Shown here in pieces: positions 34,742 through 41,981 of a stretch of DNA of 41,981 bases. The DNA is taken from contig JAFMFD010000012.1 in the NCBI GenBank assembly GCA_017856385.1, forward strand, positions 1-41,981. The letters are read 5' to 3'. The position numbers were made by a program, and so were the translations under genes. The notes beneath the pieces are model-generated. The model saw only the letters and a program-made list of their open reading frames with translations, was not told where the DNA came from and did no database searches. This DNA comes from Actinomycetota bacterium (lineage in GTDB: Bacteria; Actinomycetota; Actinomycetes; S36-B12). Within the stretch, counting starts at the first letter, position 1, and each line of letters starts with the position of its first letter.

Positions 34742-36118
34742 GTGGACTACGTGGACTCGGTGACGGACCTCATCGGCAACACCCCCCTCGTGCGCCTCGG
34801 TCGGGTGCTGGACCGACCGGATGGGGGGAGCGGGCCGCTGGTCCTGGCCAAGGTCGAGTACCTGAACCCCGGTGGGTCGGTCAAGGACCGCATTGCGTCG
34901 CGGATGATCGACGCGGCCGAGGAGCAGGGGCTGCTGGCCCCGGGTGGCACCATCGTCGAGCCCACCAGCGGCAACACTGGCGTGGGCCTGGCGCTGATCG
35001 GCCAGCAGCGCGGGTACTCCTGCATCTTCGTCTGCCCGGACAAGGTCAGCGAGGACAAGCAGAACGTCCTGCGTGCCTATGGCGCGCAGGTGGTCGTGTG
35101 CCCGACGGCGGTGGACCCCGAGGATCCGCGCTCGTACTACTCAGTGAGCGACCGACTCGTGCAGGAGATCCCGGGAGCGTGGAAGCCGGACCAGTACAGC
35201 AATCCGGCGAACCCCCGCACGCACTACGAGACCACCGGTCCGGAGATCTGGCGTCAGACCGACGGGCGGATCACGCATTTCGTCGCGGGCATCGGAACGG
35301 GCGGCACGATCTCAGGCACGGGCCGCTACCTGAAGGAGGCCAGCAACGGCGCCGTGCGCATCATTGGCGCCGACCCGGTGGGCTCGGTCTACTCGGGAGG
35401 CACGGGTCGGCCCTATCTCGTGGAGGGCGTGGGCGAGGACTTCTGGCCCGCGGCCTACGACGAGGGCATCTGCGACGAGGTGATCGCGGTGTCCGACGCC
35501 GATGCCTTCGCGATCACCCGACGCCTCGCCCGCGAGGAGGGCCTGCTCGTCGGTGGCTCGTGCGGGATGGCGGTCGTCGCCGCGCTCGACGTGGCCCGCC
35601 GAGCCGCGCCTGACGACGTCATCGTCGTGCTGCTGCCCGACGGCGGTCGCGGCTACCTGTCGAAGGTGTTCGATGACGCGTGGATGCGCTCGTACGGCTT
35701 CCTCGCCGGCGATGCCGACCGCACGCTCGGCGACATCCTGCGCGAGAAGGGCGGCCTGCTGCCCCAGTTCGTCCATATGCATCCGACGGAGACAGTGCGC
35801 GAGTCGATCGACGTGCTTCGCGAGTTCGGCGTCTCGCAGGTGCCGGTCGTGCGCGCCGAGCCGCCGATCCGCGCTGCGGAGGTGGTCGGCTCGGTCTCCG
35901 AGCGCGACCTGCTCGACGCGGTGTTCTCCGGACGGGCACTGCTCTCCGACCGCGTTGAGCAGCACATGTCGCCGCCGCTGCCGATGATGGGAGCGGGGGA
36001 CTCGATCCAGGCGGCTGTCGGATCGCTGGCCGATGCGGACGCCATCATCGTCGTCGAGGGCGGCGTTCCCGTCGGGGTGGTCACTCGGCAGGATGTGCTC
36101 GCGCACCTCGCCTCCTGA
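34742..36118 (+). CDS. cbs: Cystathionine beta-synthase
   Basis: A PLP enzyme of 458 residues that condenses serine (or O-acetylserine) with homocysteine to form cystathionine in reverse transsulfuration. The PLP Lys is in NPGGSVKDRIASRM, the phosphate loop is SGNTG, and GIGTGGTISGTGRYLKE is typical of the family. Two C-terminal CBS domains (about 330-455) follow and may bind adenosyl ligands. The GTG start at 34742 has CACGGT six bases upstream. It is followed 50 bases later by cystathionine gamma-synthase/lyase. Length and the CBS pair match actinobacterial Cbs (Rv1077-like) rather than plain cysteine synthase. Confidence 0.93.
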   Translation: MDYVDSVTDLIGNTPLVRLGRVLDRPDGGSGPLVLAKVEYLNPGGSVKDRIASRMIDAAEEQGLLAPGGTIVEPTSGNTGVGLALIGQQRGYSCIFVCPDKVSEDKQNVLRAYGAQVVVCPTAVDPEDPRSYYSVSDRLVQEIPGAWKPDQYSNPANPRTHYETTGPEIWRQTDGRITHFVAGIGTGGTISGTGRYLKEASNGAVRIIGADPVGSVYSGGTGRPYLVEGVGEDFWPAAYDEGICDEVIAVSDADAFAITRRLAREEGLLVGGSCGMAVVAALDVARRAAPDDVIVVLLPDGGRGYLSKVFDDAWMRSYGFLAGDADRTLGDILREKGGLLPQFVHMHPTETVRESIDVLREFGVSQVPVVRAEPPIRAAEVVGSVSERDLLDAVFSGRALLSDRVEQHMSPPLPMMGAGDSIQAAVGSLADADAIIVVEGGVPVGVVTRQDVLAHLAS

Positions 36119-36168
36119 CTACGTCCAGTGGGTGCCGGGATGACGCGGCCGAGCAGAGGGGATCGACC

Positions 36169-37323
36169 ATGACGGGCTTCGAGACGCGGGCCATCCACGC
36201 TGGGCAGGAGCCGGATCCGTTGACCGGCGCTGTTGTGCCGCCGATCTACCAGGTCTCCACCTTCAAGCAGGACGGCGTCGGTGGCCTGCGCGGCGGATAC
36301 GAGTACGCGCGCAGCGGCAATCCCACGCGGACGGCGCTCGAGGAGTGCCTCGTCGCGCTCGAGGCGCCGGGTGTCGAGGGAGCACGCTGCCTCGCGTTCG
36401 CGTCCGGACTGGCCGCCGAGGACACCCTCATCCGCGCACTGTGCCGTCCCGGTGACCATGTCGTCCTCCCGCACGATGCCTACGGCGGCACCTACCGGCT
36501 GTTCACCAAGGTGGCCGGGCCGTGGGGTGTGGAGGTGACACCCGTGAACGTCACCGATCCGGACCTGCTGAGCGCCGCCCTCGTCCCGGGCCGTACGCGG
36601 CTCGTCTGGATGGAGACCCCGTCGAACCCGCTGCTGTCGATCGCGGACATCGCAGCAGCTGCGGAGGTGGCTCATGCGGCGGGCGCCCTGCTCGTCGTCG
36701 ACAACACCTTCGCGTCGCCGTACCTGCAGCAGCCGATCGGCCTCGGGGCCGACATCGTCGTGCACAGCACCACGAAGTACATCGGCGGCCACAGCGATGT
36801 CATCGGCGGTGCACTCATCGTCTCGGACCTGCAGGTCGCCGAGACCCTGGCCTTCCACCAGAACGCGCAGGGGGCGGTACCCGGACCATTCGACGCCTGG
36901 CTGACCCTGCGCGGCGTGAAGACGCTCGGCGTGCGCATGGACCGCCACTGCGCGAACGCGAGGGCCGTGGCCGGCTTCCTCGTCGACCATCCCGCGGTGG
37001 CGCAGGTGATGTGGCCCGGCCTCCCGGATCATCCGGGGCACGACGTCGCCACCCGGCAGATGCGCGACTTCGGCGGCATGGTCTCGTTCCGGGTCGCGGC
37101 CGGAGAGGAGGCGGCCCTTGACGTGTGCAGTCGCACGACGGTGTTCACGCTGGGAGAGTCGCTCGGCGGCGTCGAGTCGCTCATCGAGCACCCTGGTCGC
37201 ATGACCCACGCGTCCGTCGCCGGCAGCCCCCTCGAGGTCCCGGCCGACCTGGTGCGGCTGTCGGTTGGCATCGAGTCGGTCGACGACCTGCTCAGCGACC
37301 TCGATCGGGCGCTGGGCGGCTGA
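36169..37323 (+). CDS. metB: Cystathionine gamma-synthase/lyase
   Basis: A PLP enzyme of 384 residues in the Cys/Met metabolism family. Motifs include the start ETRAIHAGQEPDPLTGAV, YEYARSGNPTR with the Tyr and Arg of the active site, and the Schiff-base Lys203 in HSTTKYIGGHSDV. Family members either make cystathionine from O-acyl-homoserine or split it to cysteine. Pairing with cystathionine beta-synthase favours a lyase role in reverse transsulfuration, but the sequence is of the MetB type and both activities may occur. The start follows AGAGGGGA. It converges on the acyl-CoA dehydrogenase gene. Confidence 0.9.
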   Translation: MTGFETRAIHAGQEPDPLTGAVVPPIYQVSTFKQDGVGGLRGGYEYARSGNPTRTALEECLVALEAPGVEGARCLAFASGLAAEDTLIRALCRPGDHVVLPHDAYGGTYRLFTKVAGPWGVEVTPVNVTDPDLLSAALVPGRTRLVWMETPSNPLLSIADIAAAAEVAHAAGALLVVDNTFASPYLQQPIGLGADIVVHSTTKYIGGHSDVIGGALIVSDLQVAETLAFHQNAQGAVPGPFDAWLTLRGVKTLGVRMDRHCANARAVAGFLVDHPAVAQVMWPGLPDHPGHDVATRQMRDFGGMVSFRVAAGEEAALDVCSRTTVFTLGESLGGVESLIEHPGRMTHASVAGSPLEVPADLVRLSVGIESVDDLLSDLDRALGG

Positions 37324-37351
37324 CGCCCCCGCTCGGCGCCGACGCGACGCG

Positions 37352-39202
37352 CTAGAAGGACTCCTCCGGCAGGTCCATCAGGTCCAGGGTCGTCGCCTCT
37401 GCGATGGCGCGCTCCGCCGCCAGGAGCGGCAGTCGGTTGTGCGCGAACCACCGGGCGGTCTCGATCTTCGCCTCGTAGAACCTGCGATCGCGGTCGGACG
37501 GAGATCCGGATAGCGCAGCGATCGCCACCTCCGCCTGGCGCAGGAGCAGCCAGCTGATGATCAGGTCACCGCTCGCCATCAGCAGGCGCGTGGAATTGAG
37601 CCCGACCTTGTAGATCTCGCGCGGGCTCTCCTGCGAGGCCATCGCCCACTGGCCCATGACGCCGACCATCGCCTGCACGTCCTCCAGTGCCCTGCCGAGC
37701 AGGTCGCGCTCGGCCTGCAGGCGCCCGGAGCCCTCGTCGCCCTTGACCGTGTCGGTGATCTGTGCGGCGAGATGGAAGATCGCGGTGAACTGGTCCTTGA
37801 TCATCTTGCGGAAGAAGAAGTCCAGGCCCTGGATCGCGGTAGTGCCCTCGTAGAGGGTGTCGATCTTGGCGTCGCGGACGTACTGCTCCAGCGGGTAGTC
37901 CTGCAGGAAGCCGGAGCCGCCGTACGTCTGCAGGCCGACGGCCAGCAGCTCGTACGAGCGCTCCGAGCCGACACCCTTGACGACCGGCAGCAGCAGGTCG
38001 TTCATCCGCTCCGCAAGGTCCAGGCTGATGCCCTCGGGCAGCTCGGCTCCCGCACGTCCCATCTGGACGAGGTCCTGCCAGTACGCGGTGTAGGCGATGA
38101 GCGCACGCATGCCCTCCGCATAGGACTTCTGCAGCATGAGCCCGCGCCGCACGTCGGGATGGTGAGCGATGGTCACGCGCGGTGCCGTCTTGTCGGTCAT
38201 CTGCGTGAGGTCGGCCCCTTGCACGCGGGTCTTTGCATACTCCAGTGCATTGAGGTACCCGGTCGACAGCGTGGCGATCGCCTTCGTGCCGACCAGCATG
38301 CGCGCGTACTCGATGACGCTGAACATCTGGGCGATGCCGTTGTGGTCGTCGCCGAGCAGCCAGCCGATGGCGGGTTCGTCGGGATCGGCGCCGAAGGTCA
38401 GCTCGCACGTCGTCGAAACCTTCAGCCCCATCTTGCGCTCGACGTTCGTGGCGTAGACACCGTTGCGCTTGGTCAGCTCACCGGTGGCCGGATCGAACAG
38501 GTACTTGGGGACGATGAACAGCGAGAGGCCCTTCGTGCCCGGCCCGGCGCCCTCGGGGCGCGCGAGCACCATATGGACGATGTTCTCCGTCATGTCCTGC
38601 TCGCCATTGGTGATGAAGCGCTTGACGCCCTCGATGCGCCAGGTGCCGTCGCCGTTGTCGATCGCCTTCGCGCGTCCGGCACCGACATCGGATCCGGCAT
38701 CCGGCTCGGTCAGCACCATCGTCGCGCCCCAGTTGCGATCGATCATGAGCTGCGCCCAGTGCTTCTGCTCCTCGTTGCCGTAGTAGTCCATGACCGCGGC
38801 CATGCTCGGGCCGTTCATGAACATGAACGCCGCCGGGTTGCTTCCCACCATCAGCTCGCTGGCCGCCCACCGCAAGGACGGCGGTGCGCTGGTGCCGCCG
38901 AGGTGATCGGGCAGGTCCAGCCGCCACCACTCGGCCTGCTGGAGTGCGGCGAACGCCTTCTTGAAGCCCTCGGGCATGGCGATCGTGCGCGCCTGCGGGT
39001 CGTAGACCGGGGGAGTGCGGTCCGCCTCGGCGAACGGCTCGGCCAGCGGGCCGGTGGCGAGTCGGTCGACCTCGTGCAGGACCTCACGGGCGGTGTCGGC
39101 GTCCATCTCGGCGAACGGGCCGGTGCCCATCCGCTCGGCGCCGCCGAACACCTCGAAGAGGTTGAACTCCAGGTCGCGCAGGTTGCTCTTGTAGTGGGAC
39201 AT
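37352..39202 (-). CDS. fadE5: FadE5-like acyl-CoA dehydrogenase
   Basis: A flavin enzyme of 616 residues, the large type with an extra C-terminal domain. It oxidises fatty acyl-CoA to trans-2-enoyl-CoA in beta-oxidation. The sequence is strikingly like mycobacterial FadE5: the start [58 protein letters not shown] and the catalytic Glu in [10 protein letters not shown]. The start at 39202 follows CGGAGG and matches the FadE5 N-terminus. FadE5 has broad chain-length use. Two related near-palindromes lie just upstream, so a TetR-type fatty-acid regulator probably controls it. Confidence 0.93.
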   Translation of the reverse strand: MSHYKSNLRDLEFNLFEVFGGAERMGTGPFAEMDADTAREVLHEVDRLATGPLAEPFAEADRTPPVYDPQARTIAMPEGFKKAFAALQQAEWWRLDLPDHLGGTSAPPSLRWAASELMVGSNPAAFMFMNGPSMAAVMDYYGNEEQKHWAQLMIDRNWGATMVLTEPDAGSDVGAGRAKAIDNGDGTWRIEGVKRFITNGEQDMTENIVHMVLARPEGAGPGTKGLSLFIVPKYLFDPATGELTKRNGVYATNVERKMGLKVSTTCELTFGADPDEPAIGWLLGDDHNGIAQMFSVIEYARMLVGTKAIATLSTGYLNALEYAKTRVQGADLTQMTDKTAPRVTIAHHPDVRRGLMLQKSYAEGMRALIAYTAYWQDLVQMGRAGAELPEGISLDLAERMNDLLLPVVKGVGSERSYELLAVGLQTYGGSGFLQDYPLEQYVRDAKIDTLYEGTTAIQGLDFFFRKMIKDQFTAIFHLAAQITDTVKGDEGSGRLQAERDLLGRALEDVQAMVGVMGQWAMASQESPREIYKVGLNSTRLLMASGDLIISWLLLRQAEVAIAALSGSPSDRDRRFYEAKIETARWFAHNRLPLLAAERAIAEATTLDLMDLPEESF

Positions 39203-39216
39203 GCCGAGGCCTCCGT

Positions 39217-39255
39217 AGTTACCGGCGAGTAACTCCATGATCCTACTCGTCGGTA
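39217..39255. promoter_or_regulatory. Paired near-palindromic operators upstream of fadE5
   Basis: AGTTACCGGCGAGTAACT (39217-39234) has 6-bp perfect arms around six bases. A second site, TACTCGTCGGTA (39244-39255), reads TACCGACGAGTA on the other strand, matching TACCGGCGAGTA of the first at 11 of 12 positions. Their centres are 24 bases apart. The first lies 15 bases before the start codon. Such short inverted repeats suit TetR-family repressors of fatty-acid genes. Confidence 0.6.
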
Positions 39256-39287
39256 GCTTCCGCAAGGGGGACGACCCGGCGGCCTGA

Positions 39288-39293
39288 CACAAT
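39288..39293 (+). promoter_or_regulatory. -10 element of the DUF6069-like gene (leaderless)
   Basis: CACAAT is followed by six bases and the ATG at 39300, the same hexamer and nearly the same spacing as before the devR-like gene. Confidence 0.5.
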
Positions 39294-39299
39294 GACCCC

Positions 39300-39788
39300 A
39301 TGTCCTCTCCCTGGCTGGAGTCGGTGACCCCCATCGCACCACCGGCCTCCGCCAACCCGAGCGTCCGGCAGCTCGTTTACGCCGGGGTCGTCACCGGTGC
39401 CTGGGCTGCGGTGATCTCACTCGTGCTCTACGTCATAGGACGGCTCCTGGGTACGGACTTCTCCTTGGTGTGGTGGGGCGGCGCGGTGCAGCAGCCCATC
39501 CCCTGGATCTTCTTCGTGCTCCTGCCGCTGGTCTCGGCGGTGCTCTTCGCGCTGGCCGCCTCCCTCGCGCGCGGCCTGCTGCACGCCCGCGCGATTGCCT
39601 ACTGGGTGGGCACGGCCCTGGCCGTCGCCTCCCTGTACCCGGCGATCAACCAGCCTGCATCGGTCGGCTGGGGCACCCGAGCCCTGCTGGTCCTCATGCA
39701 CCTGGTCACCTGGTTCCTCGTGGTGCCGCAGGTGGCACGGATCGTCGGCGACTCCGCACCCGGTCAGCATGAGGAGCGCAATGCCTGA
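39300..39788 (+). CDS. DUF6069-like membrane protein
   Basis: A 162-residue membrane protein with four hydrophobic segments (about 25-48, 66-92, 97-118 and 128-146). A short Pro/Ser-rich cytoplasmic start precedes them. The layout and a Trp/Gly-rich loop resemble the actinobacterial DUF6069 family of unknown function. Its stop overlaps the start of the DPPR-synthase gene by eight bases, so the two are co-translated. A role tied to decaprenyl-phosphate or cell-wall arabinan synthesis is possible but only by position. Confidence 0.65.
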   Translation: MSSPWLESVTPIAPPASANPSVRQLVYAGVVTGAWAAVISLVLYVIGRLLGTDFSLVWWGGAVQQPIPWIFFVLLPLVSAVLFALAASLARGLLHARAIAYWVGTALAVASLYPAINQPASVGWGTRALLVLMHLVTWFLVVPQVARIVGDSAPGQHEERNA

Positions 39789-40701
39789 CGCGCCCGCTGC
39801 GGCGGTGGGCCGACGCTCCCTGCCCGTGGCGATCGTGGTCGCCCTGCGTCCCCGGCAGTGGCTGAAGAACGTCCTCGTCTTCGCCGCACCGCTCGCCGCC
39901 GGCTCGCTGTTCGAGCCCGACGTCCTCGTACCGTCGCTGGTGGCCTTCGTCGCGTTCTGCCTGATGTCGAGTGCGACGTACCTCATCAACGACGTGCGCG
40001 ACGTCGAGGCCGATCGCGCGCACCCGACCAAGTGCCGGCGCCCGATCGCTGCCGGTGACCTCGCACCGGCCATCGCCATTGCGATCGCCGCGATCCTGGC
40101 GATCGGCTCGCTGGCGCTCTCCCTCGCCGTCTCGATGTCGCTGTTCGGCGTCGTCCTGGCCTACGCGGCCTTCACCTTGGCCTACTCCCTGCTGCTGAAG
40201 CACGAGCCGGTCATCGAGCTCGCCCTGCTGTCGATGGGATTCCTGCTGCGCGCGGTGGCGGGCGGCGCCGCGGCCGACCTGCCGATCTCGCCCTGGTTCC
40301 TCATCGTCGCGGCCTTCGGCTCGCTGTTCATGGCCGCGGGCAAGCGGTTCAGCGAGCTCGCCCGCTCACAGGCGGACGACGATGCCGAGGCTGGGGCGCC
40401 ACGTCGTCGCAGCCTCGCCGGCTACACCACCACCTACCTGCGCTTCGTGTGGGGCACGGCAGCAGCGGTCACGATCACTGCGTACTGCCTGTGGGCCTTC
40501 GAGGTGGGGCTGGCGGACTCGTCCTTCCCCTGGTCCCAGTGGAGCGTGCTGCCCTTCGTGCTCGCCATCCTGCGCTATGCGGTCGACGTCGACCGCGGTG
40601 AGGCGGAGGCGCCGGAGGAGGTCGTGCTGCACGACCGGGCACTGCAGGCGCTCGGCCTGGCCTGGCTGGTGCTCTTCGGACTCGGTGCGCTGGGAGTGTG
40701 A
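39781..40701 (+). CDS. Decaprenyl-phosphate phosphoribosyltransferase (UbiA family)
   Basis: A 306-residue UbiA-type membrane prenyltransferase, similar to Rv3806c, which transfers phosphoribose from PRPP to decaprenyl phosphate, the first step to the arabinose donor DPA. The N-terminal RPRQWLKNVLVFAAPLAAG and the Asp-rich motif NDVRDVEADRAHPTKCRRPIAAG are diagnostic. Eight to nine hydrophobic segments follow. The ATG at 39781 is preceded by GAGGAG inside the previous gene. Its stop overlaps the start of dprE1 by four bases (GTGA), which fixes the function by context. Confidence 0.93.
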   Translation: MPDAPAAAVGRRSLPVAIVVALRPRQWLKNVLVFAAPLAAGSLFEPDVLVPSLVAFVAFCLMSSATYLINDVRDVEADRAHPTKCRRPIAAGDLAPAIAIAIAAILAIGSLALSLAVSMSLFGVVLAYAAFTLAYSLLLKHEPVIELALLSMGFLLRAVAGGAAADLPISPWFLIVAAFGSLFMAAGKRFSELARSQADDDAEAGAPRRRSLAGYTTTYLRFVWGTAAAVTITAYCLWAFEVGLADSSFPWSQWSVLPFVLAILRYAVDVDRGEAEAPEEVVLHDRALQALGLAWLVLFGLGALGV

Positions 40702-41981
40702 GCGCCGTGCCAACGACAGCAGCCTCGCCGCTCGAGCGGCGCGAGGGCGAGCAGGTCCTCACCGGATGGGGACGGACGGCACCCAGCGCGGCGACCGTCG
40801 TGCCCGTCACCTCCGTCGATCAGGTGCAGCAGGCGATCCGCGATGCCGGGCCGCGAGGCATCCTCGCCCGCGGGCTCGGCAGGTCCTATGGCGATGCCGC
40901 TCAGTCGGGTGGTGCGACTGTGCTCGACCTGTCGGCCCTCGACCGCATCGAGCTGGACCCTGGCTCGGGCACCGCGACGGCGGGTGCGGGAGCGAGCCTC
41001 GACGCGGTGATGCGCACGCTGATCCCGCACGGCTGGTTCGTGCCCGTCACGCCCGGCACGCGCATGGTGACCGTGGCCGGCGCGATCGCGGCTGACGTGC
41101 ACGGCAAGAACCACCATCGCGAGGGCACGTTCGGCTCGCACGTGCGCGTGCTGTCCTTGGTCGACGGGCACGGCGAGATCCGCGAGCTCGACCCCGACGG
41201 CTCGCCCGAGGCCTTCTGGGCGACGGTCGGCGGGATGGGGCTGACGGGCGTCATCACCCATGCCACCTTCGACCTCATCCCGATCACCAGCTCGCGGATC
41301 AGCGTCGACACCGAGCGCACGACTGACCTCGACGACGTCATGGAGCGCATGCTCACCGGCGACGACGCCTACCGATACAGCGTCGCCTGGATCGACAGCG
41401 TGCACCCGAGCGGCCGCGGCGTCCTCACCCGTGGCGATCACGCTCCGGCGGAGCAGCTCACCGGCAAGGACGCGCAGGCGCCGCTCGCATTCGACCCGAA
41501 GGTGCGGGCGAAGGCGCCCGCGATGGTGCCTAACGGCGTGGTCAACCCGTGGACCATGCGCGCCTTCAACGAGGCCTGGTTCCGCAAGGCTCCGCGCAGT
41601 CGAGCAGGTGAGCTGCAGGAGATCGCCGAGTTCTTCCACCCGCTCGACATCGTGCAGGACTGGAACCGCGCCTACGGTCCGCGCGGCTTCCTGCAGTACC
41701 AGTTCGCCGTCCCTGACGATGCGGGCCACATTGTCGGGCGTGCGCTGGCCGCGCTGCGGAGCGTGGGTGCGCTCTCCGCCCTCACGGTGCTCAAGCGCTT
41801 CGGTGCGTCGAACCCGGCACCGCTGTCGTTCCCCCAGCCTGGCTGGACCCTCGCGGTCGACGTGCCGGCGGGCGTCGACGGCCTCGGTGCCGTGCTCGAC
41901 GGCCTCGACGAGGACGTCCTCGCCGCAGGCGGCCGTCTCTACCTCGCCAAGGACTCGCGCATGTCACCGGCCATGATGGCC
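40698..41981 (+). CDS. dprE1: Decaprenylphosphoryl-beta-D-ribose 2-oxidase DprE1 (cut by window end)
   Basis: The first 428 codons of a flavoprotein that oxidises decaprenylphosphoryl-ribose at C2; DprE2 then reduces it to the arabinose epimer, the donor for cell-wall arabinan. FAD-binding motifs are clear: ARGLGRSYGD, GTRMVTVAGAIAADVHGKNHH and TVGGMGLTGVITHATFDL. The substrate half shows GPRGFLQYQFAVP and the typical GGRLYLAKDSR near the cut. The residue matching the Cys387 targeted by benzothiazinones lies in this half, but I could not place it with certainty. The GTG at 40698 overlaps the upstream stop; a GTG at 40707 is an alternative. Confidence 0.95.
   Translation, partial: MSAVPTTAASPLERREGEQVLTGWGRTAPSAATVVPVTSVDQVQQAIRDAGPRGILARGLGRSYGDAAQSGGATVLDLSALDRIELDPGSGTATAGAGASLDAVMRTLIPHGWFVPVTPGTRMVTVAGAIAADVHGKNHHREGTFGSHVRVLSLVDGHGEIRELDPDGSPEAFWATVGGMGLTGVITHATFDLIPITSSRISVDTERTTDLDDVMERMLTGDDAYRYSVAWIDSVHPSGRGVLTRGDHAPAEQLTGKDAQAPLAFDPKVRAKAPAMVPNGVVNPWTMRAFNEAWFRKAPRSRAGELQEIAEFFHPLDIVQDWNRAYGPRGFLQYQFAVPDDAGHIVGRALAALRSVGALSALTVLKRFGASNPAPLSFPQPGWTLAVDVPAGVDGLGAVLDGLDEDVLAAGGRLYLAKDSRMSPAMMA

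Noticed and set aside
37772-39232. Plus-strand open frame opposite fadE5
   Set aside because: It is the mirror of a well-conserved acyl-CoA dehydrogenase and has no motif of its own.

Overview
The window is GC-rich DNA from an actinobacterium (Actinomycetota). The lineage is supported by frequent GTG starts, the rpsF-ssb-rpsR-rplI-dnaB replication/ribosome block, a DevR/DevS-type two-component pair, a mycothiol-dependent maleylpyruvate-isomerase-type protein, a FadE5-type acyl-CoA dehydrogenase, a CopD-CtaG fusion and the decaprenyl-phosphoryl-arabinose genes (DPPR synthase, DprE1). I cannot name a genus. I see no tRNA, rRNA, CRISPR array, insertion sequence or prophage, and no gene-free stretch longer than 300 bases.

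Layout. Positions 1-3150 hold rpsF, ssb, rpsR and rplI, then small membrane proteins (one DUF4190-like, two DUF805), with two strong hairpins between convergent genes. Positions 3149-6222 hold a low-molecular-weight tyrosine phosphatase and dnaB. The dnaB P-loop is split by an in-frame 326-residue intein with the marks of class 3 (Ala1, Trp67, Cys305, Thr324). A run of DnaA-box-like 7-mers lies just upstream of dnaB. Positions 6283-23636 are a carbohydrate/polyol island. It carries two Gfo/Idh/MocA dehydrogenases, an NAD-dependent epimerase/reductase, mannitol- and sorbitol-type dehydrogenases, an SDR, a DhnA-type class I aldolase, an FGGY kinase, two class III aminotransferases, a Tat-exported Rieske protein and a secreted glycoside hydrolase. 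No transporter or dedicated DNA-binding regulator is in the island. An OmpR-type regulator, histidine kinase and GerMN-lipoprotein operon interrupts it.

Positions 23678-29587 are a signalling block. A membrane-anchored PP2C phosphatase diverges from a DevS-like GAF sensor kinase, followed by a bestrophin-like membrane protein, a true ACC deaminase and, convergent, a DevR-like regulator. Positions 29661-34619 hold a mycothiol-dependent enzyme, a nitrilase-family hydrolase, an L,D-transpeptidase, a rhodanese lipoprotein and a CopD-CtaG fusion. A CsoR/CstR-like palindrome covers the rhodanese promoter. Positions 34742-37323 encode transsulfuration enzymes (cystathionine beta-synthase and a cystathionine gamma-synthase/lyase). 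Positions 37352-41981 hold the FadE5-like dehydrogenase behind two similar near-palindromes, a DUF6069-like protein, DPPR synthase and a dprE1 that runs off the window.

A recurring feature is a -10-like hexamer (TAnnnT or close) exactly 6 or 7 bases before the chosen ATG/GTG with no Shine-Dalgarno sequence. At least thirteen genes here look leaderless on this basis, and I used the pattern to choose several starts. The most notable observations are the class 3 intein, the operator over the rhodanese promoter, the transporter-less polyol/aminotransferase island, the paired sites before fadE5 and the DnaA-box run before dnaB.
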